DNA of 64,000 nucleotides from Bacteroidota bacterium (GCA_013289175.1 JABDAN010000003.1:1-64000); one strand, 5' to 3'; counted from the stretch's first letter, positions 8,123-17,234 are shown. Translations and numbers: made by a program. Notes: generated by a model from the letters alone, not told the origin.

Positions 8123-9862
8123 ATGGGAGATCTTCAGGTCCTTAAGCAGCCAAAAAAATATGATGCAGTTATTGTGGGTTCTGGTGCAGGAGGAGGAATG
8201 GCAGCGTATGTGCTGGCACATGCCGGATTAAAAGTCTGTCTGCTCGAAGCCGGCCCGATGTTCGATCCAAAAATTGATTCCAATCAGTTAAAAAATCCCT
8301 GGGAATCTCCCAGGCGGGGCGCAAGTACGAAATTCAGGCCCTTCGGAGATTTCGATGGATGTTATTGGGGTTGGGAGATCGATGGGGAGCCTTACACCCA
8401 TGTGGGTGATACCAAGTGGGAATGGTGGCGGGCGCGTATGCTGGGTGGAAGAACCAATCATTGGGGGAGAATATCGCTTCGTTTTGGTCCTTTGGATTTC
8501 AAAAGAAAAAGTATTGACGGACTGGGAGACGATTGGCCAATTGGTTATGAGGATGTAAAACCCTATTATGATAAAATAGACCGGATGCTGGGCGTTTTTG
8601 GAACCAACGAAGGATTGTTCAACGATCCGGACGGCATTTTTCTTCCGCCACCCAAACCCAGGCTTCACGAATTGTTTATCAAAAGAGCCGGAAAGAACGT
8701 TGGTGTACCGGTAATTCCCTCCCGTCTTTCCATTCTCACCAAACAAATCAACAAAGAAAGGGGCGCATGTTTTTTTTGTGCTCAGTGCGGTCGCAGTTGT
8801 AAGGTATACGGAGATTTTTCATCCTCCTCCTGTCTGGTCATTCCGGCCCTGAAAACGGGCAATGTAGATCTGGTGACCAATGCCATGGCACGGGAAGTGC
8901 TCACCGACCGGGATGGTCTGGCTACCGGCATCTCCTATATCAATAAGGAAAACATGCAGGAATATCAGGTAAGCGGCCGAACGGTTATCCTGGCTGCCAG
9001 CGCCTGCGAGAGTGCCCGCCTGCTGATGAATTCAAAATCTACCAGACATCCCAACGGACTGGCCAACAGCAGCGATGTGGTGGGAAGATATCTGCACGAT
9101 TCCACCGGTGCCGACATGGGTGGCATCATTCCGGAATTATTCGATAGAAAAAGATACAACGAAGATGGTGTGGGTGGGATGCATGTCTACAGCCCCTGGT
9201 GGCTGGACAATAAAAAACTAGATTTCCCCCGCGGATATCATATTGAATATGGCGGAGGATTTGGTATGCCCCTGTATGGGTTTAACTGGGGCATTGAAAA
9301 TCTCAACGGCGCCTACAAAATCAAAGGCCAGCAAAAGGAAGCAGGTGGTTATGGGGCCTCCCTTAAGGAAGACTACCGTTATTTTTTTGGTGCCCATGTG
9401 GGAATGGCCGGCCGAGGAGAAGCCATTGCCAGAAGAGAGAGCCTCTGCGAAATAGATCCGAATGTGGTGGACAAATATGGAATTCCGGTATTGAGATTCA
9501 ACACCTCTTATACCGACTATGAAATCAACCAGGCAAAACACATGAAAGAAACCTTTTCGGAGATCCTGCACAGTATGGGCGCCGTAGTTACCTGGGGAGG
9601 TGATGACGGGAAAGAAAACAACTACGGACTTCACGCACCGGGGAACATCATTCATGAAGCCGGTACCGTGAGAATGGGAAACGATCCTAAAAATTCTCCA
9701 TTAAATAAGTGGAGCCAGGCACATGATTGTAAAAATCTTTTTTGTGTAGACGGAGGGCCCTTTGTTTCTCAGGCTGACAAAAATATCACCTGGACCATCC
9801 TGGCGCTTTCCATGAGAACCAGTGAATACATCGTTGATGAACTGAAAAAACAAAACATTTAA
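8123..9862 (+). CDS. GMC family oxidoreductase (FAD-dependent sugar/alcohol dehydrogenase, catalytic subunit)
   Basis: A 579-residue flavoprotein. The Rossmann FAD motif is VIVGSGAGGG (residues 17-26), followed by the GMC region GGRTNHWGR (109-116), and the C-terminal HEAGTVRMG and NITWTILALS blocks carry the active-site His region. A cysteine cluster C-x2-C-x2-C-x3-C (C216, C219, C222, C226, with C237 nearby) sits where the FAD-dependent glucose dehydrogenase of Burkholderia type binds an Fe-S cluster. There is no signal peptide of its own. The gene is followed after 10 nt by the gluconate 2-dehydrogenase subunit 3-like gene, whose Tat-like signal could carry the complex across the membrane. 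The substrate is unknown. Confidence 0.9.
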   Translation: MGDLQVLKQPKKYDAVIVGSGAGGGMAAYVLAHAGLKVCLLEAGPMFDPKIDSNQLKNPWESPRRGASTKFRPFGDFDGCYWGWEIDGEPYTHVGDTKWEWWRARMLGGRTNHWGRISLRFGPLDFKRKSIDGLGDDWPIGYEDVKPYYDKIDRMLGVFGTNEGLFNDPDGIFLPPPKPRLHELFIKRAGKNVGVPVIPSRLSILTKQINKERGACFFCAQCGRSCKVYGDFSSSSCLVIPALKTGNVDLVTNAMAREVLTDRDGLATGISYINKENMQEYQVSGRTVILAASACESARLLMNSKSTRHPNGLANSSDVVGRYLHDSTGADMGGIIPELFDRKRYNEDGVGGMHVYSPWWLDNKKLDFPRGYHIEYGGGFGMPLYGFNWGIENLNGAYKIKGQQKEAGGYGASLKEDYRYFFGAHVGMAGRGEAIARRESLCEIDPNVVDKYGIPVLRFNTSYTDYEINQAKHMKETFSEILHSMGAVVTWGGDDGKENNYGLHAPGNIIHEAGTVRMGNDPKNSPLNKWSQAHDCKNLFCVDGGPFVSQADKNITWTILALSMRTSEYIVDELKKQNI

Positions 9863-9872
9863 AATAACGGAA

Positions 9873-10544
9873 ATGGACAGACGAAAATCGATAAAGACGC
9901 TGGTGATAGGAGGTATTTCCATTGGCGCAATCGCCGAAGCCTGTAAACTGCACGAGAACAGTCCTGTCCCGCCCACTTCGGCGGAAAAAGAAGCCGTTGT
10001 CTCCGGACTGAACCGCATGAAGGAAGAGATCGCTCATTTGAAAAACGTGGACAGTGAGCCCGCCTTTTTTTCACCGGAAGAAATGGCGACCATTACCATT
10101 TTGGGGGATATCATCATTCCCCGCGATGCCGTTAGCGGTAGCGCTTCCGATGCCAAAGTGCCTGATTTTATGGAATTCATCGTCAAAGACAAACCCGAGC
10201 TTCAAACGCCTTTGCAGGGTGGTTTGCGCTGGCTGGATTTGCAATGCCTGACTCGTTATTCAAACCCCTTTAAAGCTTGTGATTTAAAACAGCAGATGGA
10301 GATGGTGGATGAAATTGCCTGGCCCAAAAAAGCAAAACCGGAAATGTCGCAGGGGGTCGCTTTTTTTAATCTGATGCGCAACCTAGTCGCTACTGGTTTT
10401 TATACTTCAGAAATCGGCGTTAAGGATGTGGGTTATATTGGCAATGTGCCCAACCAATGGAATGGTGTACCAGAAGATGTATTGCGGCAATACAACCTGG
10501 CCTATTCAGAAAAGGAACTCAAGGAGTGTGTCAGTTTTTCCTGA
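9873..10544 (+). CDS. Gluconate 2-dehydrogenase subunit 3 family protein (small subunit of the GMC complex)
   Basis: A 223-residue protein starting with a twin-arginine-like leader (DRRKSIK followed by a hydrophobic VIGGISIGAIAEA stretch), then a helical domain characteristic of the Gluconate_2-dh3 family: FFSPEEMATITILGDIIIPRD near residues 65-85, a central PDFMEFIVKD, and a C-terminal NQWNGVPEDV. In related FAD-dehydrogenases this small subunit is needed for folding and Tat export of the catalytic subunit encoded just upstream. A Cys at residue 24 follows the hydrophobic stretch but does not form a canonical lipobox. No cytochrome c subunit follows, so the electron acceptor must be encoded elsewhere. 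Confidence 0.88.
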   Translation: MDRRKSIKTLVIGGISIGAIAEACKLHENSPVPPTSAEKEAVVSGLNRMKEEIAHLKNVDSEPAFFSPEEMATITILGDIIIPRDAVSGSASDAKVPDFMEFIVKDKPELQTPLQGGLRWLDLQCLTRYSNPFKACDLKQQMEMVDEIAWPKKAKPEMSQGVAFFNLMRNLVATGFYTSEIGVKDVGYIGNVPNQWNGVPEDVLRQYNLAYSEKELKECVSFS

Positions 10545-10553
10545 TCTGAAATC

Positions 10554-10808
10554 TTAATTTTCAAGTGGATTCATGTAATAGCCTTCTTCGCTCAATACGA
10601 AACTATTGGGAACAAAAGAAAGCAAGGACTGCGTGATCATGGATGCTGCTTCCCTTAAGTAGGTTGCGCCGATTTCAGGTGTACGGACGGCAAACTGCCA
10701 GCTTTGAATTTTCAGAAACGCAACTTTACTTTCCTGGATAACCTGGTTATCCTGTTGGCGGAAGATCTCAGCGAGACGATCCTGCTGATTGTCGATTTTC
10801 GGGGACAT
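10554..10808 (-). CDS. Conserved hypothetical small protein
   Basis: An 84-residue protein that I do not recognise. It is polar and probably alpha-helical (a Q/D/E-rich first third, then a mixed region ending in EEGYYMNPLEN), with no signal peptide or membrane segment. The longer frame to 10865 starts with TTG; the ATG at 10808 gives the more typical start. It lies 9 nt from the convergent end of the preceding gene and downstream of a subtilase gene on the same strand (81 nt), so it may share that transcript. Codon use looks like its neighbours. It could belong to one of the uncharacterised Bacteroidota-specific families. Confidence 0.5.
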   Translation of the reverse strand: MSPKIDNQQDRLAEIFRQQDNQVIQESKVAFLKIQSWQFAVRTPEIGATYLREAASMITQSLLSFVPNSFVLSEEGYYMNPLEN

Positions 10809-10889
10809 AGGGATCAGATTTTGGGTTTTCAAAGGTTGATGAATATGTAACGGTTTTAGGCTCAAAAAAATTGTCCCGCCGTTGCAATA

Positions 10890-12551
10890 TCAATCCTTGT
10901 TTACGCCCTGGATCCGTGTTTTTTCCGACATTTTACGCTCTCCTTTCATAGTAGCCGCCAATTTTAAGGCGTTGTAAGCATTTACGATTCCCCCACTGGC
11001 TGATAATTGACTAAAATCAACCGTACCCCCACCGGGCCACTTAACCTGGTTATCGGGCAGCTTCATGACAGATTTCAACAGAATATATTTGACCTGCCGG
11101 GCACTTAAATTCGGGTAATACTCAAGGATCAGCGCGGCAATACCGGCTACCACCGGACTGGCCATGCTCGTACCACTGTATGCGGCATACTGATTACCGG
11201 GCAAAGTTGAATAAACACGAACTCCCGGAGCAAAAAGATCCACATCATTTTTCCCATAATTGGAAAAACGCGCCATCACCAAACTATCCGGACCACTGGT
11301 ACTCGCGCCGACGGTAATCCAGCAGCAGGATTTTTCCAACGAGGATTCATACACAGGATTGGGATAATGAGCGACCGAATCCAGATTTTGAAATTCGTTG
11401 CCGGCCGCACTGACAATGAGTACGTCATGGATTTCCGCATATTTTACTGCATCATCGACCCATTTTTTTCCGGGAGACAGATATTTCCCAAAACTCATAT
11501 TGATAATACGGGCATGGTTGTCCACAGCATAACGAATGGCCAGGGCAATGTCTTTATCTCGTTCATCCCCTTCGGGTACCACCCGAAGCGCCATGATAAA
11601 AACATGGGCGTCTATTCCATCCATGCCAATCCCATTTCCGCGAGTAGCTGCAATGATTCCCGCCACATGGGTGCCGTGACTGGGCGTTCCTGCCGATACA
11701 TTGTTGTTCCCGTATCCTCTGCTATTTAAATCGTCGTAGTCATCGCCCACGATCTCTTTGCGCTGTTGATTGGGATCGCCAGAAAAATATTTCAGTTTTT
11801 CCCGCGTAATAACCAGGTATTCCTGTGCTTCCTGGATAAACATGCCCAGGGACATGTCGGTAGCAATTCCATTTCTCTTGAAAAACATTAGCGTATTTTT
11901 CTTCAACAACTTACCGGCCGAATCCGTAGGCTGATAGTCCATCACTTCCCAGGCATACACCGAATCTTTTTGAAGTAGGTTTTTATAGATGCTGTCTGAA
12001 GCCTGCATCTCGGGCAATACTTCTTCCAATACCGAAATGGCATGGGCTTGCTGTAGAGAATCCTTCAAAAAATATTTTTTTACCCTTTCCCGGTACAAGA
12101 TATCGGAAGGGTCCAGGGTAAGGGGGATCGACTGCAGCCGGTAGTACTCGCGGTAGGATTCATAGCTTTCTACCAGAATATTTCTTCCATTTTTACCGCC
12201 GAGGAAATTCCAACCATGGATATCGTCGACATATCCATTGTGGTCATCGTCAATTCCGTTGCCTGGAATTTCTTTTGTATTGGTCCAAATATGACCTACC
12301 AGGTCTTCGTGGGCCGTATCCACTCCGGCATCTATTACGGCAACAATGACCGGGCAAGGTTTTTTGTTCTTGAGCAGTTCCGCATAAGCCCGGTTTACAC
12401 CCGTGCCAAAAACACTATCGCTTTGATAGTCCTGCAGCTGCCATCCATGGGCGGCATAATTGGGAGGCTGGGCTTGGACGTTGAAAATGGAAATAAAAAG
12501 GCAGATCCCCAACAAAACCAACACGTCAAAAATTCTCTTCTTCCCTTTCAT
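10890..12551 (-). CDS. Secreted S8 family serine peptidase (subtilase)
   Basis: A 553-residue protein with a Sec signal peptide (about residues 1-28, ending QAQ). The catalytic triad is visible: D74 in AVIDAGVDT, H292 in SHGTHVAG, S462 in GTSMASP. About 218 residues separate Asp and His, against a few tens in subtilisin; the insert is charged and helical and contains an acidic NGIDDDHNGYVDD segment next to the Asp. Domains downstream of Ser are short, and there is no T9SS sorting domain, so it is probably periplasmic or released. The ATG at 12551 is used (12554 is a TTG). Divergent from the MFS gene. Confidence 0.92.
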   Translation of the reverse strand: MKGKKRIFDVLVLLGICLFISIFNVQAQPPNYAAHGWQLQDYQSDSVFGTGVNRAYAELLKNKKPCPVIVAVIDAGVDTAHEDLVGHIWTNTKEIPGNGIDDDHNGYVDDIHGWNFLGGKNGRNILVESYESYREYYRLQSIPLTLDPSDILYRERVKKYFLKDSLQQAHAISVLEEVLPEMQASDSIYKNLLQKDSVYAWEVMDYQPTDSAGKLLKKNTLMFFKRNGIATDMSLGMFIQEAQEYLVITREKLKYFSGDPNQQRKEIVGDDYDDLNSRGYGNNNVSAGTPSHGTHVAGIIAATRGNGIGMDGIDAHVFIMALRVVPEGDERDKDIALAIRYAVDNHARIINMSFGKYLSPGKKWVDDAVKYAEIHDVLIVSAAGNEFQNLDSVAHYPNPVYESSLEKSCCWITVGASTSGPDSLVMARFSNYGKNDVDLFAPGVRVYSTLPGNQYAAYSGTSMASPVVAGIAALILEYYPNLSARQVKYILLKSVMKLPDNQVKWPGGGTVDFSQLSASGGIVNAYNALKLAATMKGERKMSEKTRIQGVNKD

Positions 12552-12572
12552 CAATTAATTTTTAGGCTTTCT

Positions 12573-12580
12573 TATTTTTG
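12573..12580 (+). promoter_or_regulatory. -7 element upstream of the MFS transporter
   Basis: TATTTTTG matches TAnnTTTG, 61 nt before the chosen ATG at 12642. It makes any start further upstream (the open frame runs back to 12216) very unlikely. Confidence 0.5.
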
Positions 12581-12641
12581 CCCACTGGCAATTTATACAA
12601 AATTTGAGTTTCCCTCATTTCCTGCAGGTTCTAATTTAAGG

Positions 12642-13850
12642 ATGAACTTTCTCAAACCTTTGCGGCATACCCGATCGCTTTATGCGAATGCGTACAGCGG
12701 TTTATCCCGCTCCACCTGGCTTTTATCATTGGTCATGCTGGTAAACCGGAGCGGAACGATGGTACTTCCTTTCATGACCATTTACCTGACCGGAATCGGA
12801 TTTTCAATTTTTCAAGCGGGTGTTGTTGTTGGGATGTTTGGAGCTGGCGCTGTCTGCGGGGCTTTTCTGGGTGGAAAATTCACAGACCGGATTGGATTTC
12901 ACCGCGTCCAGCTCATTACGCTGACGGGTGGAGGCATATTGTTCATTTTATTGGGCTTGATGAAGAGTTATCCCCTGATCTGCATTTTTACTTTTGTCCT
13001 CAGTCTGGTCAACGATGCTTTCAGACCGGCAAACAACTCTGCGATTGCCCAATACAGCCGGCCTGAAAATCGTACCCGGTCTTATTCCCTGAATCGCCTA
13101 GCCATCAACCTGGGATGGGCCGTGGGTGGCACCCTGGGTGGTTTCATTGCTTCTTTTAACTACCATCTCTTATTCTGGATAGACGGTTTTACCAATATTA
13201 CCGCTGCCCTGCTGCTATATTATTTATTAAAGCCTGCTGATCGGAGGGTGAAAGAAACCGTCTCAACCCCCAGACCTCTGGCAGAAAATTCTCCATTGAA
13301 GGACAAAAAGTTTACGCTATTCACTGTCCTGGTTATTTTATATGGTCTTTGTTTTTATCAGTTGTATTCCACCATACCGGTCTACTACAAAAATGTGTAC
13401 CATCTCTCCGAAGCATATATCGGCGTCTTGATGGGTCTCAATGGGCTTATCATTGTAGGGATTGAAATGGTGCTGATCTTTCACCTGGAATCAAAAAATA
13501 AAACACTGCTCTTCATTTCTCACGGACTCGTGCTGACGGCTCTGTCTTTTCTGGTATATATTTTTCTTCCTCAACTGGCCATCACCGCCCTGGTCTCCGT
13601 GATACTGGTTACCGTGGGAGAGATCCTGGCGATGCCCTTTATGAATAACTACTGGGCCTCCCGTGCATCGGTGCATAACCGAGGGCAGTATGCGGGTTAT
13701 TATGCCATGGCCTGGTCGCTATCGCAAGTACTGGGCCCCACAGGCGGTACCTGGATTGCCGGACACTGGGGATTTGACATCTTGTGGTGGATCACCGCGG
13801 TTCTTTGTGCGATCACAGCCCTGTTGTTCCGGGTATTGAAACTCACCTAA
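12642..13850 (+). CDS. Major facilitator superfamily (MFS) transporter
   Basis: A 402-residue polytopic protein with about 12 predicted membrane segments. The MFS motif A-like loop GGKFTDRIGFHRV is between TM2 and TM3, and NRLAINLGWAVGGTLGG lies near TM5. It resembles drug/proton antiporter-type members (DHA1-like), but substrate assignment is not possible. The frame is open 426 nt further upstream over the antisense strand of the subtilase gene; that part has no MFS features, and the ATG at 12642, just after a weak AAGG, is taken as the start. The 3' end overlaps the convergent DUF4197 gene by 4 nt. Confidence 0.88.
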   Translation: MNFLKPLRHTRSLYANAYSGLSRSTWLLSLVMLVNRSGTMVLPFMTIYLTGIGFSIFQAGVVVGMFGAGAVCGAFLGGKFTDRIGFHRVQLITLTGGGILFILLGLMKSYPLICIFTFVLSLVNDAFRPANNSAIAQYSRPENRTRSYSLNRLAINLGWAVGGTLGGFIASFNYHLLFWIDGFTNITAALLLYYLLKPADRRVKETVSTPRPLAENSPLKDKKFTLFTVLVILYGLCFYQLYSTIPVYYKNVYHLSEAYIGVLMGLNGLIIVGIEMVLIFHLESKNKTLLFISHGLVLTALSFLVYIFLPQLAITALVSVILVTVGEILAMPFMNNYWASRASVHNRGQYAGYYAMAWSLSQVLGPTGGTWIAGHWGFDILWWITAVLCAITALLFRVLKLT

Positions 13851-14566
13851 TTGCTGCCAAATACTTTTTTGAGCAGGTCGGTGACCTGGGCAGCCGGATC
13901 CTTTCTAATCAATATTTCTTCCTGAGCCACGTAATAGAAAATCCCGTTGATGGCTTTTTGGGTTACATAGGAAGATAAATTGGGATCTACTTTGGTTACA
14001 AATGGAATTTTGTTATAGGTATCAAAAACATCTTTCCAGTATTTGGTAGCGCCGGTTTTCTGCAGTGCCGAATCGATGACAGGCGTATAGGCCTTGGTCA
14101 GTTCCGGTGTAGCGGAATGGCGCAGGTAGGCAGTCGCGGCCGTATCCGGGCCTTTTAAGATGTTTAACCCATCGGTAACCGTCATATTCTTAATGGCATT
14201 TACAAAGATGGGTGCCGCCGATTTAGAGGCATCCTCTGCCGCGTGGTTCATACTGGTAATGGCATCGTCTACCATTTTGCCCATGCCCATGCTTCTCAAG
14301 GTTTTTTCTACCTGCTGGGCTTGGGGAGGCATAAGAATTTCAACTGCTTTGTCGCCTAAAAATCCATTCACTGCTGAGAGGCGATCGGCGCTTTTTTCGG
14401 CTCCCAGCGTCAGGGCTTGCTTTAAACCCGCCGTAATATCCGAGGAACTCAAAGAGGAAGAACCTCCACTACCCCCCACCGTTTTTTTGATACTGTTGAG
14501 CAAACTGGATTGGCCCATTGCTGTAACTGCTGAAATAACGAGTAAAACCGTCAGTAATTTTTTCAT
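13847..14566 (-). CDS. DUF4197 domain-containing exported protein
   Basis: A 239-residue protein with a short Sec signal peptide (to about residue 18, AMGQ), a low-complexity GGSGGSSSLSSS linker, and then a helical DUF4197 domain (segments ITAGLKQALTLGAEKSADRLS and TKAINGIFYYVAQEE-like near the end). Members are widespread in Bacteroidota and Proteobacteria and have no established function. The mature protein is probably periplasmic. It is monocistronic, overlapping the MFS gene tail-to-tail, with 178 nt of AT-rich intergenic DNA to the divergent FKBP gene. Confidence 0.9.
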   Translation of the reverse strand: MKKLLTVLLVISAVTAMGQSSLLNSIKKTVGGSGGSSSLSSSDITAGLKQALTLGAEKSADRLSAVNGFLGDKAVEILMPPQAQQVEKTLRSMGMGKMVDDAITSMNHAAEDASKSAAPIFVNAIKNMTVTDGLNILKGPDTAATAYLRHSATPELTKAYTPVIDSALQKTGATKYWKDVFDTYNKIPFVTKVDPNLSSYVTQKAINGIFYYVAQEEILIRKDPAAQVTDLLKKVFGSN

Positions 14567-14717
14567 TTGAATTGAATTGTTTCGGATGCGTCTGTCAATT
14601 TAAACGCTGGTTTGCCCACTATATTACAATGGAAAGGCTTAAAAGTATTCACTAAAAAACAAAGGAAATGTTAACTCCTGCCCCGGACAAAAAAGTACAG
14701 GGGAAGATGAGTTTTCT

Positions 14718-14725
14718 TATTTTTG
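14718..14725 (+). promoter_or_regulatory. -7 element upstream of the FKBP gene
   Basis: TATTTTTG matches TAnnTTTG, 19 nt before the ATG at 14745. Confidence 0.55.
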
Positions 14726-14744
14726 CGACTGCAAAAAATAAAAT

Positions 14745-15455
14745 ATGAAAAACTGCCTTTTATTGCTCTGCCTTTCTTTTCTCTGTTTTTCCCTGACGGC
14801 CCAGACCAAGAAGAAGACCCCTGTTTCATCTGGCGCTGAAAACACCCCCGTTAGCCTGAAGGATCAGACCGATTCTTTGAGTTACAGCGTTGGGGTGATG
14901 ATCGCAAATTTTTACAAACAACAGGGCATAACAAAAATCAACAATGCCCTGGTTCAAAAAGGCATGCTGGAAGAGATGAACGGAGACAAAACGGTTCTGA
15001 GTATTCAGGAGTGTAACCAGGTATTGATGGGTTATATTGAAAAAGTAAAAGCCGATAAAGCGATGGCTTCCAAACGGCAGGCGATCGCTTTTCTGACGGA
15101 TAACAAAAACAAACCGGGCGTGATCACGACTGCCTCCGGTTTACAATACATAGTACTCAAAGAAGGAACCGGTCCCAAGCCGCTGGCAACCGACAAAGTA
15201 AAATGTGATTACGAAGGAAAACTAATCGATGGAACCGTATTTGACTCTTCGATCAAACAGGGCAAACCCATAGAATTTCAGGTTAACGGCGTCATCCGCG
15301 GTTGGACCGAAGCCCTGCAGCTGATGAATACCGGCAGCAAATACAGGCTATTCATTCCTCCCGACCTCGGATATGGTGACCAGCAGATGGGACCCGATAT
15401 TAAACCCGGATCCTTGTTGATCTTTGACGTGGAACTGATTGAAATCGTCAAGTAA
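14745..15455 (+). CDS. FKBP-type peptidyl-prolyl cis-trans isomerase, exported
   Basis: A 236-residue protein with a Sec signal peptide (MKNCLLLLCLSFLCFSLTAQ), an N-terminal helical FKBP dimerisation domain (KDQTDSLSYSVGVMIANFYK onward), and a C-terminal FKBP catalytic domain (KCDYEGKLIDGTVFDSS, FQVNGVIRGWTEALQLM, YRLFIPPDLGYG, LLIFDVELIEI). This is the FkpA/Mip layout: a periplasmic or outer-membrane-associated folding catalyst with chaperone activity. Its own promoter is 19 nt upstream. A hairpin at 15510-15541 separates it from the convergent glucan phosphorylase-like gene. Confidence 0.95.
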   Translation: MKNCLLLLCLSFLCFSLTAQTKKKTPVSSGAENTPVSLKDQTDSLSYSVGVMIANFYKQQGITKINNALVQKGMLEEMNGDKTVLSIQECNQVLMGYIEKVKADKAMASKRQAIAFLTDNKNKPGVITTASGLQYIVLKEGTGPKPLATDKVKCDYEGKLIDGTVFDSSIKQGKPIEFQVNGVIRGWTEALQLMNTGSKYRLFIPPDLGYGDQQMGPDIKPGSLLIFDVELIEIVK

Positions 15456-15509
15456 GGCAATTGGTCAAAACGAAAACGCTTTTTTCCTTTGGAAAGGGTT
15501 TGAGATCCG

Positions 15510-15541
15510 GCATAGTCAGTGGTTTTAAACCCCGACTATGC
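15510..15541. repeat. Inverted repeat at the convergent FKBP / phosphorylase-like 3' ends
   Basis: GCATAGTC (15510-15517) is matched by GACTATGC (15534-15541), and between them GGTTT/AAACC forms a second nested stem. The right arm contains the TAG stop of the phosphorylase-like gene. No T-run follows directly, so a classical terminator is uncertain; it may be a bidirectional 3'-end stabiliser. Confidence 0.5.
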
Positions 15542-17191
15542 GTAGAGTTTCTCATAGTACTCTGTCACCATGCGTCCTGAATCAAATTGGAAACGCACGT
15601 CTGCCATGCCGTTTTTAACGACCTGACGCCAAGTATCTCTTTGTTCATAATAGAGCGGGAGAATTTGGTTTTGCAAGACATCATACAGGGAGTTCAGGTC
15701 ATAGGCATCTTGTTCCGGCACGGACATATCCGAATAATCGGATTTTCCAATGACAAAACCGTTGTTCCCGTGATTGATAAATTCCGGAATCCAGCCATCG
15801 TTGTTTGAAAAATTTAAAGCCCCGTTCATGGCGGCCGTCATGCCGCTGGTACCGGAGGCTTCCCTGGGAACCCGGGGATTGTTGAGCCAGCAGTCTGCGG
15901 ACTGTTTCAAGCGCTTGGACAATCCCAGTTCATATCCGGTCAGTACGGCTACCTGAGGATATTCTTTGCTGAGCTGAACCAGGTAATTGAAATCATTGAT
16001 GGCAGGATAATCCATCGGATAGGGCTTGCCCGCCCAAATGAGTTGAACAGGATATTTTCTGTTGTTCAGCAGTTCCGTAAATCTTTTTTTATCCCGGGCT
16101 ATCAGGTCAGCCCGTTTGTATCCGGCAAATCTTCTTGCCCAAACAATGGTGAATATATCGGGATTGAATAATCTACCGGTTTGATCGGCTACGATTTCAA
16201 ATGCCCTTTTTTTCAGAAAACGTTTGCGGTCATCCCACCAGAAATTGTCTCCGTCTTCCAGTTTTTTGTAAAGTTGTTTGTCGGCCCAATAAGTCCAGTT
16301 CTGCGCGTTGGTGATATAAATGATCGGACATATCCCCTTGTATTTGCTCCACATCGCATTGGATACTTCGCCATGCAACCTGGAAACTCCGTTGGCCAGG
16401 TGGGCAAAACGAAGGGCAGCCAGTGAATGATTAAAAAGATGGTCTTCCATCCCCGTGAGGGTCGCGGCTTCTTCAATGGAAAGGCCGCAAAAATAACTCA
16501 TGTCGAAACAAAGTTTCATGTCATGTTTTTCATTTCCGGCTTCTTCTGGTGTATGGGTGGTAAAGACCAGCCGTTTTCTTACCTCCGAAATGTTTTTATT
16601 AAACTTCTGGTAGAGATAGAAAGCAGCACTGATACCATGGGCCTCATTGAGGTGATAGAGTTCCGGCTGAAAATTCAGGTGATCGACCAGGGTGGCTCCC
16701 CCAACACCGAGCAGGATGAATTGCGCTACTTTGGTAGCCAGATTGGCGTCATATAAGCGATGGGAGATCGTTTGGGAAACATAGTCATTTTCTGAAAGGT
16801 CCGTGCTGAGCAGAAACAGGGGCGCTCCGTTGAAAGTTTCAGGTGCCAAATAAAAAGCTTTGACCCAGACAGGATGGTCATGGATATTGATCTGAAATTT
16901 TATTCCAGTGTCTTGTAAAAATGGGTATTGTTTTTCAACCCAGGTCACCTGAAGACTCTGGTCCTGATTGCGGGCCTGATCATAGTATCCATATTTCCAG
17001 AGGATACCAATGAAAATGGTATTTTGACGGAGTTCATACGCACTGCGAACGTGAGAGCCTGCCAAGAACCCCAACCCACCGCTATAAATTTTCAGGGGTT
17101 GGTGAACGGCAAATTCCATGGAGAAATAAGCTACTTTCTTAGAAAACCGGGTGTCAACAGCGTAAGGGACTTCAAATTTGGTAAAATTCAT
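15536..17191 (-). CDS. Alpha-glucan family phosphorylase-like protein (GT35) lacking the PLP lysine
   Basis: A 551-residue protein of the short alpha-glucan phosphorylase family (glycogen/maltodextrin phosphorolysis). Family blocks: VAYFSMEFAVHQPLKIYSGGLG (residues ~20-41), YHLNEAHGISA (179-189), TTHTPEEAGNEKHD (211-224), phosphate-site-like R354-x4-K359 in RRFAGYKR, and EASGTSGM (444-451). In characterised phosphorylases the residue after that last Met is the lysine that forms the Schiff base with pyridoxal phosphate; here it is T452. The protein therefore may not bind PLP covalently and may not be a phosphorylase. It is monocistronic, with no glycogen-metabolism gene beside it. Confidence 0.85.
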   Translation of the reverse strand: MNFTKFEVPYAVDTRFSKKVAYFSMEFAVHQPLKIYSGGLGFLAGSHVRSAYELRQNTIFIGILWKYGYYDQARNQDQSLQVTWVEKQYPFLQDTGIKFQINIHDHPVWVKAFYLAPETFNGAPLFLLSTDLSENDYVSQTISHRLYDANLATKVAQFILLGVGGATLVDHLNFQPELYHLNEAHGISAAFYLYQKFNKNISEVRKRLVFTTHTPEEAGNEKHDMKLCFDMSYFCGLSIEEAATLTGMEDHLFNHSLAALRFAHLANGVSRLHGEVSNAMWSKYKGICPIIYITNAQNWTYWADKQLYKKLEDGDNFWWDDRKRFLKKRAFEIVADQTGRLFNPDIFTIVWARRFAGYKRADLIARDKKRFTELLNNRKYPVQLIWAGKPYPMDYPAINDFNYLVQLSKEYPQVAVLTGYELGLSKRLKQSADCWLNNPRVPREASGTSGMTAAMNGALNFSNNDGWIPEFINHGNNGFVIGKSDYSDMSVPEQDAYDLNSLYDVLQNQILPLYYEQRDTWRQVVKNGMADVRFQFDSGRMVTEYYEKLYA

Positions 17192-17234
17192 AATTGAATG
17201 AATAAACGGACAGGGTTTTGATTTATTTTATTGT

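Noticed and set aside
12216-12641. N-terminal extension of the MFS frame.
   Set aside because: It is antisense to the subtilase gene and lies largely before the MFS -7 element; it has no MFS features.
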